From contig JAKURL010000003.1 of the NCBI GenBank assembly GCA_022449345.1, positions 34,082 to 98,081 of the forward strand: a stretch of DNA of 64,000 bases, given 5' to 3'. Shown in pieces: positions 25,548-34,954 of the stretch. Source of the DNA: Candidatus Thalassarchaeum sp. GTDB lineage: Archaea; Thermoplasmatota; Poseidoniia; Poseidoniales; Thalassarchaeaceae. Made by a program: the position numbers and the translations under genes. The stretch's first letter is position 1. Each line of letters starts with the position of its first letter. The notes beneath the pieces were generated by a model that was given only the letters and a program-made list of their open reading frames with translations, did not search any database and was not told the origin of the DNA.

Positions 25548-26730
25548 ATGAAGGCACAATGATTCCCACAGTGGATGTGAGCACCATGATTGCCACAGCG
25601 ATCGAGTATGTGGTCAGCACATTGGTCGTCTCAATCATCCACCCTCCCAGAACTGGTGCTAGTGGGATGAATATCAGGGAGCCGATGGCATCCAGCGAGT
25701 TGACTCTGCCACGCAGGTGCTGATCCACGCTGTCCGACATCGTGGTCCTCCAAATTACTCCCAGAGTGCCTCCAAGAGTACCCTCGATCAGCACGAACAG
25801 CAGGATTAACCAGAACGGGATGGGCATAGCCCACATCAGCATGCACCAGGCAATACCTCCAATGAACATGTAGAACACTGTGCCTCTGGACTCCTTGGGG
25901 ATGGGCCTCATACCTTCAATCACTGAACCGATCATCGCACCCCCTGCTCCAAATGCCCCGAACAGCCCGAACTCCCTTGCTCCCAGACCCTTGTTCTCGA
26001 TGCTGAACGGGATCCCTATCTCTATTGCCGAGTCTCCGACATGCCAAATCATGGCCATGATGATACCCGCGAAAAGCCATGGCTGGGTCTTGACGAAAGC
26101 CCATGCTTCGGTCACCTCTTCGCGCAGGCTTTCTGCCTCCTCTTCCCTCTGAATCGGGACCTCTGAGATGGTCCACAAGACCGCCCCGCTGAACAGGAAA
26201 GTCAGCACATCGAGGAACAGGCACACCTCGATTCCCCACTGCTCCACTGTGATGCCTCCTATCAGAGGCCCCAGCATCCAAGCAGCCGTCATGGCCACGC
26301 CCCTCAGGGCATTAGCCTGAGGCAGAATTTCCTCTTCCACTAGATCAGGCACCAACGCACCGATGGCAGGAATCGAGAACGCACCCGCACCACCGGTGAG
26401 AAAGGTAATCACGAGTAGCGTCTTGATCACATCGAAGCCAGCCATCAGAGCTAACATCGCTATCGTGACTAGGATCGCTTGGGCCAAATCTGAGATGAGA
26501 GCAACCGTCCTCCGCGGCATCCTGTCTACGACCATGCCCCCATACAGAAGCAAGGGGAGATGTCCGAGGAAGTAGGCGGTGAAGACCAGACCATAGGCCT
26601 TGGGTCCACCCACTTCGGCTATGGTCCACCCCATCCCGATTATGAAGATCGAAGTGCCCAGCATGTTGACGCCGTTTCCAATCAGCAGACGACGAAACTC
26701 GGGTATCCCCCATGCCCTGACCAAACTCAT
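25480..26730 (-). CDS. MFS transporter (EntS/MFS_3-like), probably acquired by transfer
   Basis: The 416-residue protein has about 12 spans and the MFS_3 start FRRLLIGNGVNMLGTSIFIIG, with the loop motif MVVDRMPRRTV between spans 2 and 3 and a second-half RGRVNSLDAIGS loop. Family members export siderophores, drugs or other small molecules; the substrate is unknown. Its G+C content is clearly higher than that of its neighbours (about 57% in a sampled 60-nt line, against 35-47% in sampled peptide-transporter lines), with many CTG, GCC and ATC codons. With its isolated orientation and the A+T-rich region just upstream, this suggests horizontal acquisition. The ATG at 26730 has no ribosome site and may head a leaderless mRNA. 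Confidence 0.85.
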   Translation of the reverse strand: MSLVRAWGIPEFRRLLIGNGVNMLGTSIFIIGMGWTIAEVGGPKAYGLVFTAYFLGHLPLLLYGGMVVDRMPRRTVALISDLAQAILVTIAMLALMAGFDVIKTLLVITFLTGGAGAFSIPAIGALVPDLVEEEILPQANALRGVAMTAAWMLGPLIGGITVEQWGIEVCLFLDVLTFLFSGAVLWTISEVPIQREEEAESLREEVTEAWAFVKTQPWLFAGIIMAMIWHVGDSAIEIGIPFSIENKGLGAREFGLFGAFGAGGAMIGSVIEGMRPIPKESRGTVFYMFIGGIAWCMLMWAMPIPFWLILLFVLIEGTLGGTLGVIWRTTMSDSVDQHLRGRVNSLDAIGSLIFIPLAPVLGGWMIETTNVLTTYSIAVAIMVLTSTVGIIVPSFRRFERIEHHDFPLSDSLTQSE

Positions 26731-26994
26731 AAGTAAAAATGCACAAAATGTTGCATTTCAATCTGCTTATTCGTAGGCGTTAGAATATGCAAAATTTACA
26801 GAACCTAATCGATTGTCAATCAAACTTCGTTTTTTAAAAATGTTATTTTTCAATTTCCTAATTTTTTTTAAATTTATTGTACAATCGTTCAATATATTAC
26901 GGAATTATAGTTATTTCATGCAATTTTCTTCTATTTCAATACTCGTTTGTACCAATGATTATATCATTGCTGTTACGGGACTGGCGGTATTGGA
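26731..26994. promoter_or_regulatory. Very A+T-rich divergent promoter region before the glutamate synthase operon
   Basis: This 264-bp gap has no gene on either strand. It is strongly A+T-rich (long T and A runs between 26820 and 26940) and contrasts with the G+C-rich MFS gene beside it. It must contain the promoters for the minus-strand MFS gene and the plus-strand glutamate synthase operon. A 17-bp dyad at 26953-26969 is described separately. Confidence 0.6.
26953..26969 (+). promoter_or_regulatory. 17-bp dyad before the glutamate synthase operon
   Basis: CAATGAT-TAT-ATCATTG is a perfect 7-3-7 inverted repeat 34 bp before the ATG at 27004. It includes a TATA-like centre and is placed where an archaeal repressor or Lrp-type regulator of nitrogen metabolism could act. 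Operator function is inference from symmetry and position. Confidence 0.5.
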
Positions 26995-27003
26995 GTGAAC
27001 GCC

Positions 27004-28509
27004 ATGCTAGAGTCGACTGGGGAAGGTACTACTACCGCTGCGGCGGGAGTCTTGACATTGGAAAAATTCGGAGCCGAATCTGCTCTAATTGGTAGAGAGA
27101 TGGCAGACCAATATCATCGCTATAATATCGATACCGAGGAAGTCGATGATGTCGATCCATTACCACACAGATTCCTAGTAGAAGTCGGCAAAGTTGGATT
27201 GGCAAAATTCATTCTGTCTGAGGTATTTCACTACGGCTTGAAACCAGATGTAATTCTCTCGAGGCCCTGCACCTACGGTGTCTTCTCCGGTCCGGTTGGC
27301 GGATTCTTACCTCGACCCAAACTATGCGTCGGATGTCTACGGTGCACAGTCCAACATCCTGACTTTGTCAAAGTCCTGCCAAACCCAGATCTCCTTGCGT
27401 TGGGTGACAAATACACCACTCACGGGCACATCACTGCTATCGATGAAGAGTCGAAGAAGGGCATGGTGCCTGTCCGTGGCCAAGGATACCGAGGTAGATT
27501 TGGAGGCCCCGGATTCGATGGAATGCTAACCGACATGTCCGAGATTGTTCGCCCGAGCAGAGACGGTATACATGGCCGAGAACTAATCGGAACAAGTGTT
27601 GATATTGGTACCAAACCAATGCACCTTTCCTTCGATTCTGACGGAAACATCGTCGGCAAAACTCCTGATATGTTCACTATAAAAGTTCCATTCGTCTTCG
27701 ATATTCCACCCGGCGATCTTGGTACTCAGAGGTTAGCTGAGGTGCTCAACTCAACGTGCAAGCGGATCGACACTTTGGCTTGCATGAATGCATCTGATGT
27801 CTTAGATTGGGGGCTTGATGCACCTCATATCGTGCCAGTTGTATCTTCACCATCTCCCGAAACTGCCGCTTCATTCCCCAAGGCTCGCCTTATCGAGTTA
27901 GATGCTTGGAACAAGCAAGCCTTCGAACTACTTCGTTCTTCGACAGAGGCTCTTGTTGGTGTTCGAATCAATTTCACCGATGGTTGGCAGGAGACCATGA
28001 TGAAGGCGGTCAACAATCGCGCGGATGTCATTCATCTCAATGCTGACTTACACGGTCGAGGAGGAGATGGCAGATTCGTTAGCGACCTCCTGAAGGAGGC
28101 ACACATGCTACTCATCGAAAAGGGATGCAGAGACATGGTTACTCTGATTGGTGCAGGTGGTATTGTCAGTGCCGACCATCTGCCTAAGGCAATCATCAGT
28201 GGTCTTGACGCGGTAGCTCTCGACTTACCGGTTCTATTCGCATTACAGGGTCGTTCCCACGGTTCCCTGCAAACTCGTGATGGGGTAAAGGGAACGTTGC
28301 CAAGAAAGATGACCAATGATTGGGCAGAACAACGCCTCACCAACCTCTGTGGTTCTTGGAGAGATCAATTGCTTGAGATCCTAGGTGCAATGGGTATCCG
28401 AGAAGTTCGTCGACTTAGAGGAGAGTTTGGTCGTTCGATGATTGTTACACATCTCGAGGATGAGGCCTTCGAAGGCATAGAGGGTTATGTTAGTGGGGGT
28501 GCTGCATGA
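27004..28509 (+). CDS. Glutamate synthase FMN-domain paralogue with an Fe-S motif
   Basis: The 501-residue protein belongs to the FMN-binding glutamate synthase family: DMSEIVRPSRDGIHGRELI is the family's strand-loop signature and the second half has a TIM-barrel end (VTLIGAGGIVSADHLPKAI, then LDAVALDLPVLFAL). A cysteine motif KLCVGCLRC, with RPC about 20 residues before it, suggests a 4Fe-4S site near residue 110. The 3Fe-4S cysteines and the second GATase-contact region of the true synthase are absent, so a redox-accessory role, such as feeding electrons from ferredoxin, is more likely than catalysis; this is inference. GGAGTG 6 nt before ATG 27004 favours that start over GTG 26995. It overlaps the next gene by 4 nt. 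Confidence 0.75.
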   Translation: MLESTGEGTTTAAAGVLTLEKFGAESALIGREMADQYHRYNIDTEEVDDVDPLPHRFLVEVGKVGLAKFILSEVFHYGLKPDVILSRPCTYGVFSGPVGGFLPRPKLCVGCLRCTVQHPDFVKVLPNPDLLALGDKYTTHGHITAIDEESKKGMVPVRGQGYRGRFGGPGFDGMLTDMSEIVRPSRDGIHGRELIGTSVDIGTKPMHLSFDSDGNIVGKTPDMFTIKVPFVFDIPPGDLGTQRLAEVLNSTCKRIDTLACMNASDVLDWGLDAPHIVPVVSSPSPETAASFPKARLIELDAWNKQAFELLRSSTEALVGVRINFTDGWQETMMKAVNNRADVIHLNADLHGRGGDGRFVSDLLKEAHMLLIEKGCRDMVTLIGAGGIVSADHLPKAIISGLDAVALDLPVLFALQGRSHGSLQTRDGVKGTLPRKMTNDWAEQRLTNLCGSWRDQLLEILGAMGIREVRRLRGEFGRSMIVTHLEDEAFEGIEGYVSGGAA

Positions 28510-29828
28510 TGACGATAGTAAAACCAAGTCAGACACTTATCGAGAAAACTACCGGATTGATGCAAGACGGAATGAATGCCGTAGCTTTTGGTGAATATGG
28601 AATTCCTGAGGCTCTAGGTGACGCTCGCTGGACTGATGAGTTGATTCTCTCGACTTGGTATATGGCAGAAACAGGAAAGATTCCTGATGGTTTGAATTAC
28701 AAGACCGGAAAGTCAGACGGTGGTTTTGATAGACTGGATTTTAAATTCCTCCCCGAGTCAGAATGGCTACGACATTCTGAGGAAATAGGAACTACACTCG
28801 ACTTGAATCGCCGAGGCGATGCCAAGAGAAAATTGACTTGCGACATACCTTGGTACGGAGGTGGTATGTCATATGGTTCTGTTTCTGTGAATGTGATGAT
28901 GTCTAGAGCCCGAAATTCGGCTCGTTGGAATTCATTCATGTCTACTGGCGAGGGGGGTTATCCTGCGCCGTTGATGGAATGCAAAGAGAATGTGATTACC
29001 CAAGTCGCTACAGGCTACTTCGGCGTAGAAGAGGAGACGATTCAAGCCGCACCTATTGTCGAATTCAAGTACGCTCAAGGTGCAAAGCCGGGATTGGGCG
29101 GCCATCTTCTTGCAGCAAAAGCAGGAGAAGAAGTCGCCAAGTTGAGAGGAAGCGTACCATTCGTCAGCCTGTTCAGCCCGTTTCCATTCCATTCGACATA
29201 TTCAGTTGAGGATCACTCAAAACATCTTGATTGGATTGAGACAGTAAATCCGACAGCGATACTTTCGGTCAAAGTAAGCACCCCTCACGATGTAGACATG
29301 GTCGCAGTTGGCTCATTTTACGCAGGAGCACACATCATCCATCTTGACGGTTCATACGGTGGAACAGGTGCTGCGCCCGAGATCGCGAAGAAGAATATCG
29401 CAATGCCGATTGAACTTGCAATTCCTAAGGTGCATAAGTTCCTGCAAGCGGAAGGTGTCAGAGACAGGGTCACTCTGATCGCAAGCGGAGGGGTTCGAAC
29501 CGCGGATGATATTGCCAAGGCGATTGCCCTTGGCGCAGATGGTTGTGTCCTCGGAACAACTGACCTCGTCGGCCTCGGATGCACAAGGTGCTCCAACTGC
29601 GAGGGAGGCCCATCCGGCCGAGGTTGTCCATGGGGATTGACCACGACTGATGTTGAGTTGCAAGAATGGGTTCAGCCAGATTGGGCAGAAGAGAGATTAC
29701 ACAATCTCTACTCTGCAATGCAGTATCGTATCCGTGATATCCTACGCAAATTGGGTCTTTCAGATGTTAGTGAGCTGCGTGGCCGCACTGACTTACTCAG
29801 CTACATTGGAAAGGAGGCCGGCGAATGA
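28506..29828 (+). CDS. gltB: Glutamate synthase, FMN/3Fe-4S synthase subunit
   Basis: This 440-residue subunit carries the synthase centre that combines 2-oxoglutarate with ammonia to glutamate. It has MSYGSVSVNVMMSRARN, the STGEGGY loop, KPGLGGHLLAAK, the FMN/substrate loop LDGSYGGTGAAP, VTLIASGGVRTADDIAKAIALGA for FMN phosphate binding, and the 3Fe-4S cluster motif GCTRCSNCEGGPSGRGCPWG. Archaeal glutamate synthases commonly use a separate FMN subunit like this one. It overlaps the preceding paralogue (ATGATG) and the next gene (ATGA), so the three are translated as a unit with the glutaminase that supplies ammonia. Confidence 0.93.
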   Translation: MMTIVKPSQTLIEKTTGLMQDGMNAVAFGEYGIPEALGDARWTDELILSTWYMAETGKIPDGLNYKTGKSDGGFDRLDFKFLPESEWLRHSEEIGTTLDLNRRGDAKRKLTCDIPWYGGGMSYGSVSVNVMMSRARNSARWNSFMSTGEGGYPAPLMECKENVITQVATGYFGVEEETIQAAPIVEFKYAQGAKPGLGGHLLAAKAGEEVAKLRGSVPFVSLFSPFPFHSTYSVEDHSKHLDWIETVNPTAILSVKVSTPHDVDMVAVGSFYAGAHIIHLDGSYGGTGAAPEIAKKNIAMPIELAIPKVHKFLQAEGVRDRVTLIASGGVRTADDIAKAIALGADGCVLGTTDLVGLGCTRCSNCEGGPSGRGCPWGLTTTDVELQEWVQPDWAEERLHNLYSAMQYRIRDILRKLGLSDVSELRGRTDLLSYIGKEAGE

Positions 29829-32395
29829 TTGACCCAAACACAATTATCAATGCCCGCAGAAGGATGACTGCATCACATCCAAAGTTTGAGAGAAAAGAAG
29901 AGGATGCTGCAGAAGGCGGTTGTGGAGTAGTCGGACTAGCATGCGAGATTCCAGTCGCCGGCCGACATCTTTTCAATTCGCTTGAACAAATGCGCAACAG
30001 AGGAAATGGAAAGGGCGGAGGTGTGGCAATGGTCGGTCTCGATGCTTCCCAGTTTGGGACAGATCAGAAGACTCTAGACTCGACTTATCTCTATGCTATA
30101 GCATACCTGAATAATGAGGCCCGCAACGATGTCGAGGAGTTGTTAGAGGAAGCTTACAATTTACACCATACCCATGAGATGCCTAAATTGGATACTTGGG
30201 AAGAAGACCTACCAGCCTTGGATGTGCAACCACCGGAAGTAGTGTGTTATTTCGTAACACCAAAGGCTTCAAAGGTTGACGAATTCATCGAGAATAGCCT
30301 CTCAGCAGTTGTCGATGCAGCCGATAGGGCAGTTGTCGAAGAGGAGTACACATTTCATACAACTCATGCTCTGAATGTTGAGTTCTACGCCAAGGACGGC
30401 CGTACCGATGCTTTCGTCTTGAGCCACGGTAGGGATATTCTGATTCTGAAAATTGTCGGATATGCAGAAGATGTGATTCGCTATTATCACTTAGAGGGCA
30501 TGACTGCTCACGTTTGGATCGGCCATCACCGCTACCCAACTCGAGGGCGGGTCACTCACCCTGGGGGTGCGCACCCATTTGGTCAGGGAATTGATTGTGC
30601 TCTTGTCCACAATGGAGACTTCTCGAACTATGTTTCAGTGAAAGATTATCTCGCTCAGCGCGGTATGGAACCTCTATTCTTTACAGATACCGAGGTAGCC
30701 GCGCTTGCCTTCGATCTTCATCGTCGAGTTTACCGATATTCACTTGAGCACGTTATCGAGAGTCTCGCTCCTACGAGTGAACTCGACTTCGTTATGTTGC
30801 CAGAGGAAAAACAAGAGGTTTACGAAGCGATTCAGAAGACCCACATTCATGGCTCCCCCGATGGTCCTTGGTTCTTCATCATCGCACAATCCGATGGCCC
30901 GACTCATCGCTTGTTGGGAATTACGGACACCTCGATGTTGAGGCCACAAGTCTTTGCTTACCAGCGTGGAGATGTTGGCATTGCCTTCTGCGGCTCAGAG
31001 AAACAAGTGATTGATGCGGTTCTAGAATCTCTAGCATCCGAGGACACTCGCTTCTGGCGCAGGGCTGACGAATATTGGAATGCTCGAGGAGGTTCATACA
31101 CCGATGGTGGGGCCTTCATGTTCGATTTAATGCCGAATCCAGATGGTAGTAAGACTCTGGTTATGCAAGACAAATTTGGGGCGATTGTCGATACAACTCC
31201 AACGGGAGATTACAAAGTAACAGAAGCAGGCTCCTATTCACTTACCTTGGGCACTCCACGAGCGACTTACGATGCTTTAGTAGCAGGTTTAGCAACAATG
31301 GATTGGTCAGAATCTCGTGGTTGTTTAGAAGCGCTTGAGGAAGCCGCCTCAACCAAAGGTCGTGAATGGGTTTGGGAAACACTAATTCTTCTTTTGAACC
31401 GAAAATACGACTGTGGAAACCTAAGAGAGTCTGTGTGGAAGGATTTAGTCGAGGCGGCGCTAATTCGTACCGTCGCCTCCTCTGCTGCAACCCCATGCGA
31501 TGCTTATCTTGGGCAGAAAACCGTCGGACATCGACCGAAGCCTGGCAGTCCAACTCAAGCCTTCGTTATCGACGCGCGACCTTACCCAATCGAAGGTGTG
31601 GACTCTCTAGCCCGTGAATTAGTCGCAATGCATCGATTGGGATGGAAGAAATTTTTAGTGATTAATTGCCAAGGACATCGATTCATCGGCAATGGATTCG
31701 GCCCAAGAACAGGTGATGTCAGGATGGATGTACTCGGGGCTGTAGGCGACTACTTGGCGAGCGGTAATGATGGAATGACAATTCACATGCATGGAAATGG
31801 TCAAGATCAAGTCGCTCAGATTCACAAGTCTGGCGAGTTGGTGATTCATGGTGATGTTGGCCAGTGCTACGGATACGGTTCGAAGGGCGGAGATATGTTT
31901 GTTCTTGGCAACGCCGCTGGCCGACCGATGATTAACTCGGTCGGCGGGCCACGTCTCGTAATCAATGGGACCGCCCTTGATTATCTCGCTGAATCTTTCA
32001 TGGCCGGAGACCCTCTTGATGGCGGCGGATTTGTTATCATCAACGGCCTTGAGTTTGGCCGAGATGGCTCGATGAGCGCGTTGGAAACACCATATCCTGG
32101 TGGGAATCTATTCTCTCTTGCGAGTGGTGGTGCAATCTACGTCAGAGATCCGCACAACAGATTGTCCTCTTCTCAACTCAATGGTGGAGAATTCACTCAA
32201 CTTCAGGAAGCCGATTGGGAGGTAATTGAACCATTGTTAATTCAAAATGAACAGCACTTCGATATTCCACTTGAGCGACTTCTAACAGTAAATGGCGAGC
32301 GTCGTAACCCGTACGAAATCTACCGAAAGATTGTCCCAGTCAAGTCTAAGACATTGCACGCTGAGGCAGCTTGGGTAGGCCATCACGACGATTGA
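29825..32395 (+). CDS. Glutamate synthase glutaminase domain fused to the GXGXG domain
   Basis: Residues ~33-430 are a class II glutamine amidotransferase: the nucleophile is Cys33 in GGCGVVGLACEIP, followed by RNRGNGKGGGVAM, the IGHHRYPTRG and VHNGDFSNY motifs that bind glutamine. Residues ~600-800 are the GltB GXGXG beta-helix (IHGDVGQCYGYGSKGGDMF, GGPRLVINGTA, DGGGFVIINGLEFGRDGS). In bacterial GltB the FMN domain sits between these two; here it is a separate gene and the ends are joined. Cys33 must be freed by removing 32 residues if it works like its relatives. AGGAGG before the ATG supports the start. The enzyme releases ammonia from glutamine in the cytoplasm. Confidence 0.9.
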   Translation: MIDPNTIINARRRMTASHPKFERKEEDAAEGGCGVVGLACEIPVAGRHLFNSLEQMRNRGNGKGGGVAMVGLDASQFGTDQKTLDSTYLYAIAYLNNEARNDVEELLEEAYNLHHTHEMPKLDTWEEDLPALDVQPPEVVCYFVTPKASKVDEFIENSLSAVVDAADRAVVEEEYTFHTTHALNVEFYAKDGRTDAFVLSHGRDILILKIVGYAEDVIRYYHLEGMTAHVWIGHHRYPTRGRVTHPGGAHPFGQGIDCALVHNGDFSNYVSVKDYLAQRGMEPLFFTDTEVAALAFDLHRRVYRYSLEHVIESLAPTSELDFVMLPEEKQEVYEAIQKTHIHGSPDGPWFFIIAQSDGPTHRLLGITDTSMLRPQVFAYQRGDVGIAFCGSEKQVIDAVLESLASEDTRFWRRADEYWNARGGSYTDGGAFMFDLMPNPDGSKTLVMQDKFGAIVDTTPTGDYKVTEAGSYSLTLGTPRATYDALVAGLATMDWSESRGCLEALEEAASTKGREWVWETLILLLNRKYDCGNLRESVWKDLVEAALIRTVASSAATPCDAYLGQKTVGHRPKPGSPTQAFVIDARPYPIEGVDSLARELVAMHRLGWKKFLVINCQGHRFIGNGFGPRTGDVRMDVLGAVGDYLASGNDGMTIHMHGNGQDQVAQIHKSGELVIHGDVGQCYGYGSKGGDMFVLGNAAGRPMINSVGGPRLVINGTALDYLAESFMAGDPLDGGGFVIINGLEFGRDGSMSALETPYPGGNLFSLASGGAIYVRDPHNRLSSSQLNGGEFTQLQEADWEVIEPLLIQNEQHFDIPLERLLTVNGERRNPYEIYRKIVPVKSKTLHAEAAWVGHHDD

Positions 32396-32443
32396 TTCCA
32401 AGACAAGGCGATAATTGATGGTCTAAATCTCACTCTGGGGGGT

Positions 32444-33931
32444 GTGAATCGGAGTAAGCGGGTCGCACTTCTTCTGGTCACAATCCTTGCTCTTGCCCCC
32501 GTTTCCAGCGCTGATAAACATGGAATAATCGAAACCGAGGAGTCCGATCTCGAGGAATATTACCAGCAAATTGACGATCTGCTGAATCGTTGGGAAATCC
32601 CCGGTGGGCAATTAGCAGTCCTACACAATGGCTCCTTTGTTATGAGGGAGTCATTCGGTTTCGCAGATGTAGAAAATAATTTTCCTGTTGAAAATAATTC
32701 TAAATTTCGTATCGCCAGTTTATCCAAAGCAATTACCGCGGCATCAATATTGACGCTAATTGAAGATCGGAGGCTAACTCTTGATGATAAAATGGTAGAC
32801 TATATTCCGCATTTGATTCCCGAACCAATAGAAGGATGTGATTACCCTAATTTCGACCTTGATTACTCCATCAACGATGTGACAATATCTCATCTTCTCA
32901 ACCATAGAGGGGGTTGGGAGGTAAGTTCTGATCCTACATATTGGCATTGGAATACTTGGCATAGTAGAAATGACCCTTGCATAGACAAAGAGGGACTCAA
33001 TTCACAGTATGATAATGGCAACACTGCTCCAATACAAATGGAGAGTATTTTGAAGGAGTGGTTACGTCACCCTCTAAATTACGAGCCGGATACCGATTAT
33101 GTATATTCTAACATTGGATACCAAATTCTTGGCCAAATTATTGAGCAAATTAGTGAACAAAATTACGAGGTATACGCCATAGAAAATGTTCTTACTCCAA
33201 TGGGTATAACTTCTATGGAAATCGGAATGACAATGCCCGATCAAAGAGACCCTAACGAAGTACTATACTACGATTATGAAGATGATTGGAGTTTGTGCCA
33301 TTTCCCTTCAGGAACGGATGATGAAGGCAATCCAATTTTTGATTACGCAGCAGATCCAGATTGTGGCGATTTTGTCTTGGAAGAGAAAGATGGTGGTGGC
33401 GGCTGGATTTCTACCGCTTCAGATTACGCGAAATTCATAGCCCATCTTGATGGAACCCTATTCACTAGTGCTTTCTCAGACCCGTTTGAATTCTTCATTG
33501 GCAATCCTAGTGCGCCTTCCATGGGTGGTTACTATGGCAGAGGGGTCTACATTGCTTCTACTGATACCCAGGTTTGGAATCACAACGGAGCATTTTCTGG
33601 CTCATCAACGGCGTTCAAACGAGATGTCACAGATTCTGGTGAATCTGTAATTTCAGTTCTATTTGTCAACACAAGGCCAACCAGTTCAGAAACCATAGAT
33701 GGTAAGACTTGGAAATCAGACCGCTACTCTACAATAGGGAAAATGATGCAAATTGATTATTCTGATATTGAATATTTGACCGATTCAACAAATCAAGAGG
33801 AACTCAGTAATGATGATGATTCGGAAGACGATAATTCCGTACTTGAGCTCTCATCAATCACGGATATTCTGACAGTTCTGTTAATCGCAATCGTTGGTCT
33901 AAGAATCGCAAAAAAATCCAATCTCCTTTAA
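32444..33931 (+). CDS. Secreted/membrane-anchored serine hydrolase of the beta-lactamase fold
   Basis: A class C beta-lactamase/D-aminopeptidase-like enzyme. The N-terminus has a signal peptide (KRVALLLVTILALAPVSS); FRIASLSKAITAASILTL holds the catalytic SxxK; DYVYSNIGYQILGQIIEQ holds the YxN motif; the region with WNHNGAFSGSS gives the third motif (HxG). A C-terminal span (ITDILTVLLIAIVGLRIA) followed by KKSNLL should anchor it with the catalytic part outside the cell. Since archaea lack peptidoglycan, peptide or ester hydrolysis is more likely than antibiotic breakdown. The start is GTG with a G-rich stretch just before it. It converges with the next gene, overlapping by 4 nt. Confidence 0.85.
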   Translation: MNRSKRVALLLVTILALAPVSSADKHGIIETEESDLEEYYQQIDDLLNRWEIPGGQLAVLHNGSFVMRESFGFADVENNFPVENNSKFRIASLSKAITAASILTLIEDRRLTLDDKMVDYIPHLIPEPIEGCDYPNFDLDYSINDVTISHLLNHRGGWEVSSDPTYWHWNTWHSRNDPCIDKEGLNSQYDNGNTAPIQMESILKEWLRHPLNYEPDTDYVYSNIGYQILGQIIEQISEQNYEVYAIENVLTPMGITSMEIGMTMPDQRDPNEVLYYDYEDDWSLCHFPSGTDDEGNPIFDYAADPDCGDFVLEEKDGGGGWISTASDYAKFIAHLDGTLFTSAFSDPFEFFIGNPSAPSMGGYYGRGVYIASTDTQVWNHNGAFSGSSTAFKRDVTDSGESVISVLFVNTRPTSSETIDGKTWKSDRYSTIGKMMQIDYSDIEYLTDSTNQEELSNDDDSEDDNSVLELSSITDILTVLLIAIVGLRIAKKSNLL

Positions 33932-34869
33932 TTTTCAGTTTCTTCTTGGATGATTCTCAATACTTCATCGGCACATCCCCATGACAAGGTAACGCCAGCT
34001 CCGCCGTGGCCGTAATTGTGAATGATGAGGCCGTCTATTGTTTTCTGCGCTTCGAGTCTAACCTCACTTCGTGAGGGGCGAAGTCCAACCGATTCTCCGA
34101 TTATTTTGCTTCGGTCAAGTTCAGGCCAAACGGCTTCGCATTTTGACAAAATATATTCTCGATCGGAGTCTCGTAATTCAAGACTCCAATCGTCACTTTG
34201 TGCAGTTCCTCCCAGAACTGTACAGTCTCGCCTTGGGATAGTGTAGGTGAGGGTCTCCGGTTGCTGGTCATAGCGGCCAAATCCAGGATCTTGCTCGATG
34301 TAGATGATTTGTCCACGAACCGGTTTAACCTCCATGTCAGAACACAATTCTCTCGCTCCAATACCACTACAATTGACGATAATCTCAGCAGAAATTTCTG
34401 ACAAATCTTTAATCTCTTTCTGCTCTATAATCCCACCTAACTCACGTGTGCGTTGCAAAAGCCAAGGCATGTAGTGTTGCATTTCGATTATTGGCGACTG
34501 AAATTCCCATCCGAAAACCCAACCGTTTGGTATCTCATTGGCTTGTAGAACTCGAAAGTGGGTGATATCTTCTCTCCATCCTGGTAGTTCGACTTGTTCC
34601 CGAAGATATTCTCGGCCAAATCTCATTGTAATTCCTGAATTTGGCTCGACTTCACCCAACCTCATTAATTCTGTATAGGTTTCAGCACCCCATCGATCGG
34701 TTTTTTCCACCGGGTGCACCAAAAAAGGATACCAGATGGCGGCGGCTTGGTCGGAAACCAGATGAGGAGAAAATTCTCTTGCTAGGACTCTAACACTATG
34801 ACCGGCCTCCAATAATCGGATTGCACATGAGAGGCCGGATACGCCAGCCCCAATCACCACGCAATCCAT
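33928..34869 (-). CDS. FAD-dependent D-amino-acid oxidase family protein
   Basis: The 313-residue flavoprotein opens with DCVVIGAGVSGLSCAIRLLEAGHSV, shown here as two adjoining parts DCVVIGAGVSGLSCA and IRLLEAGHSV, the FAD-binding Rossmann motif. AAAIWYPF near residues 48-55 and the C-terminal HNYGHGGAGVTLSWG are signatures of D-amino-acid and D-aspartate oxidases, where the latter closes the flavin site. It would oxidise D-amino acids to 2-oxo acids with ammonia and hydrogen peroxide release, or act as a dehydrogenase. Substrate residues cannot be assigned. The ATG lies at 34867-34869. Confidence 0.85.
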   Translation of the reverse strand: MDCVVIGAGVSGLSCAIRLLEAGHSVRVLAREFSPHLVSDQAAAIWYPFLVHPVEKTDRWGAETYTELMRLGEVEPNSGITMRFGREYLREQVELPGWREDITHFRVLQANEIPNGWVFGWEFQSPIIEMQHYMPWLLQRTRELGGIIEQKEIKDLSEISAEIIVNCSGIGARELCSDMEVKPVRGQIIYIEQDPGFGRYDQQPETLTYTIPRRDCTVLGGTAQSDDWSLELRDSDREYILSKCEAVWPELDRSKIIGESVGLRPSRSEVRLEAQKTIDGLIIHNYGHGGAGVTLSWGCADEVLRIIQEETEN

Positions 34870-34954
34870 GCATCTTCGGAGTTATACAATCACTTCACAT
34901 CAACGGTCCACAAGTGTCTTGAGAGACCCTATCCTGTCAGAGAGAGTCGATAGT

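Noticed and set aside
26813-26998. Open frame in the A+T-rich region before the glutamate synthase operon
   Set aside because: It is low-complexity Phe/Ile/Leu coding by chance from A+T-rich DNA, and contains the likely promoter and dyad.
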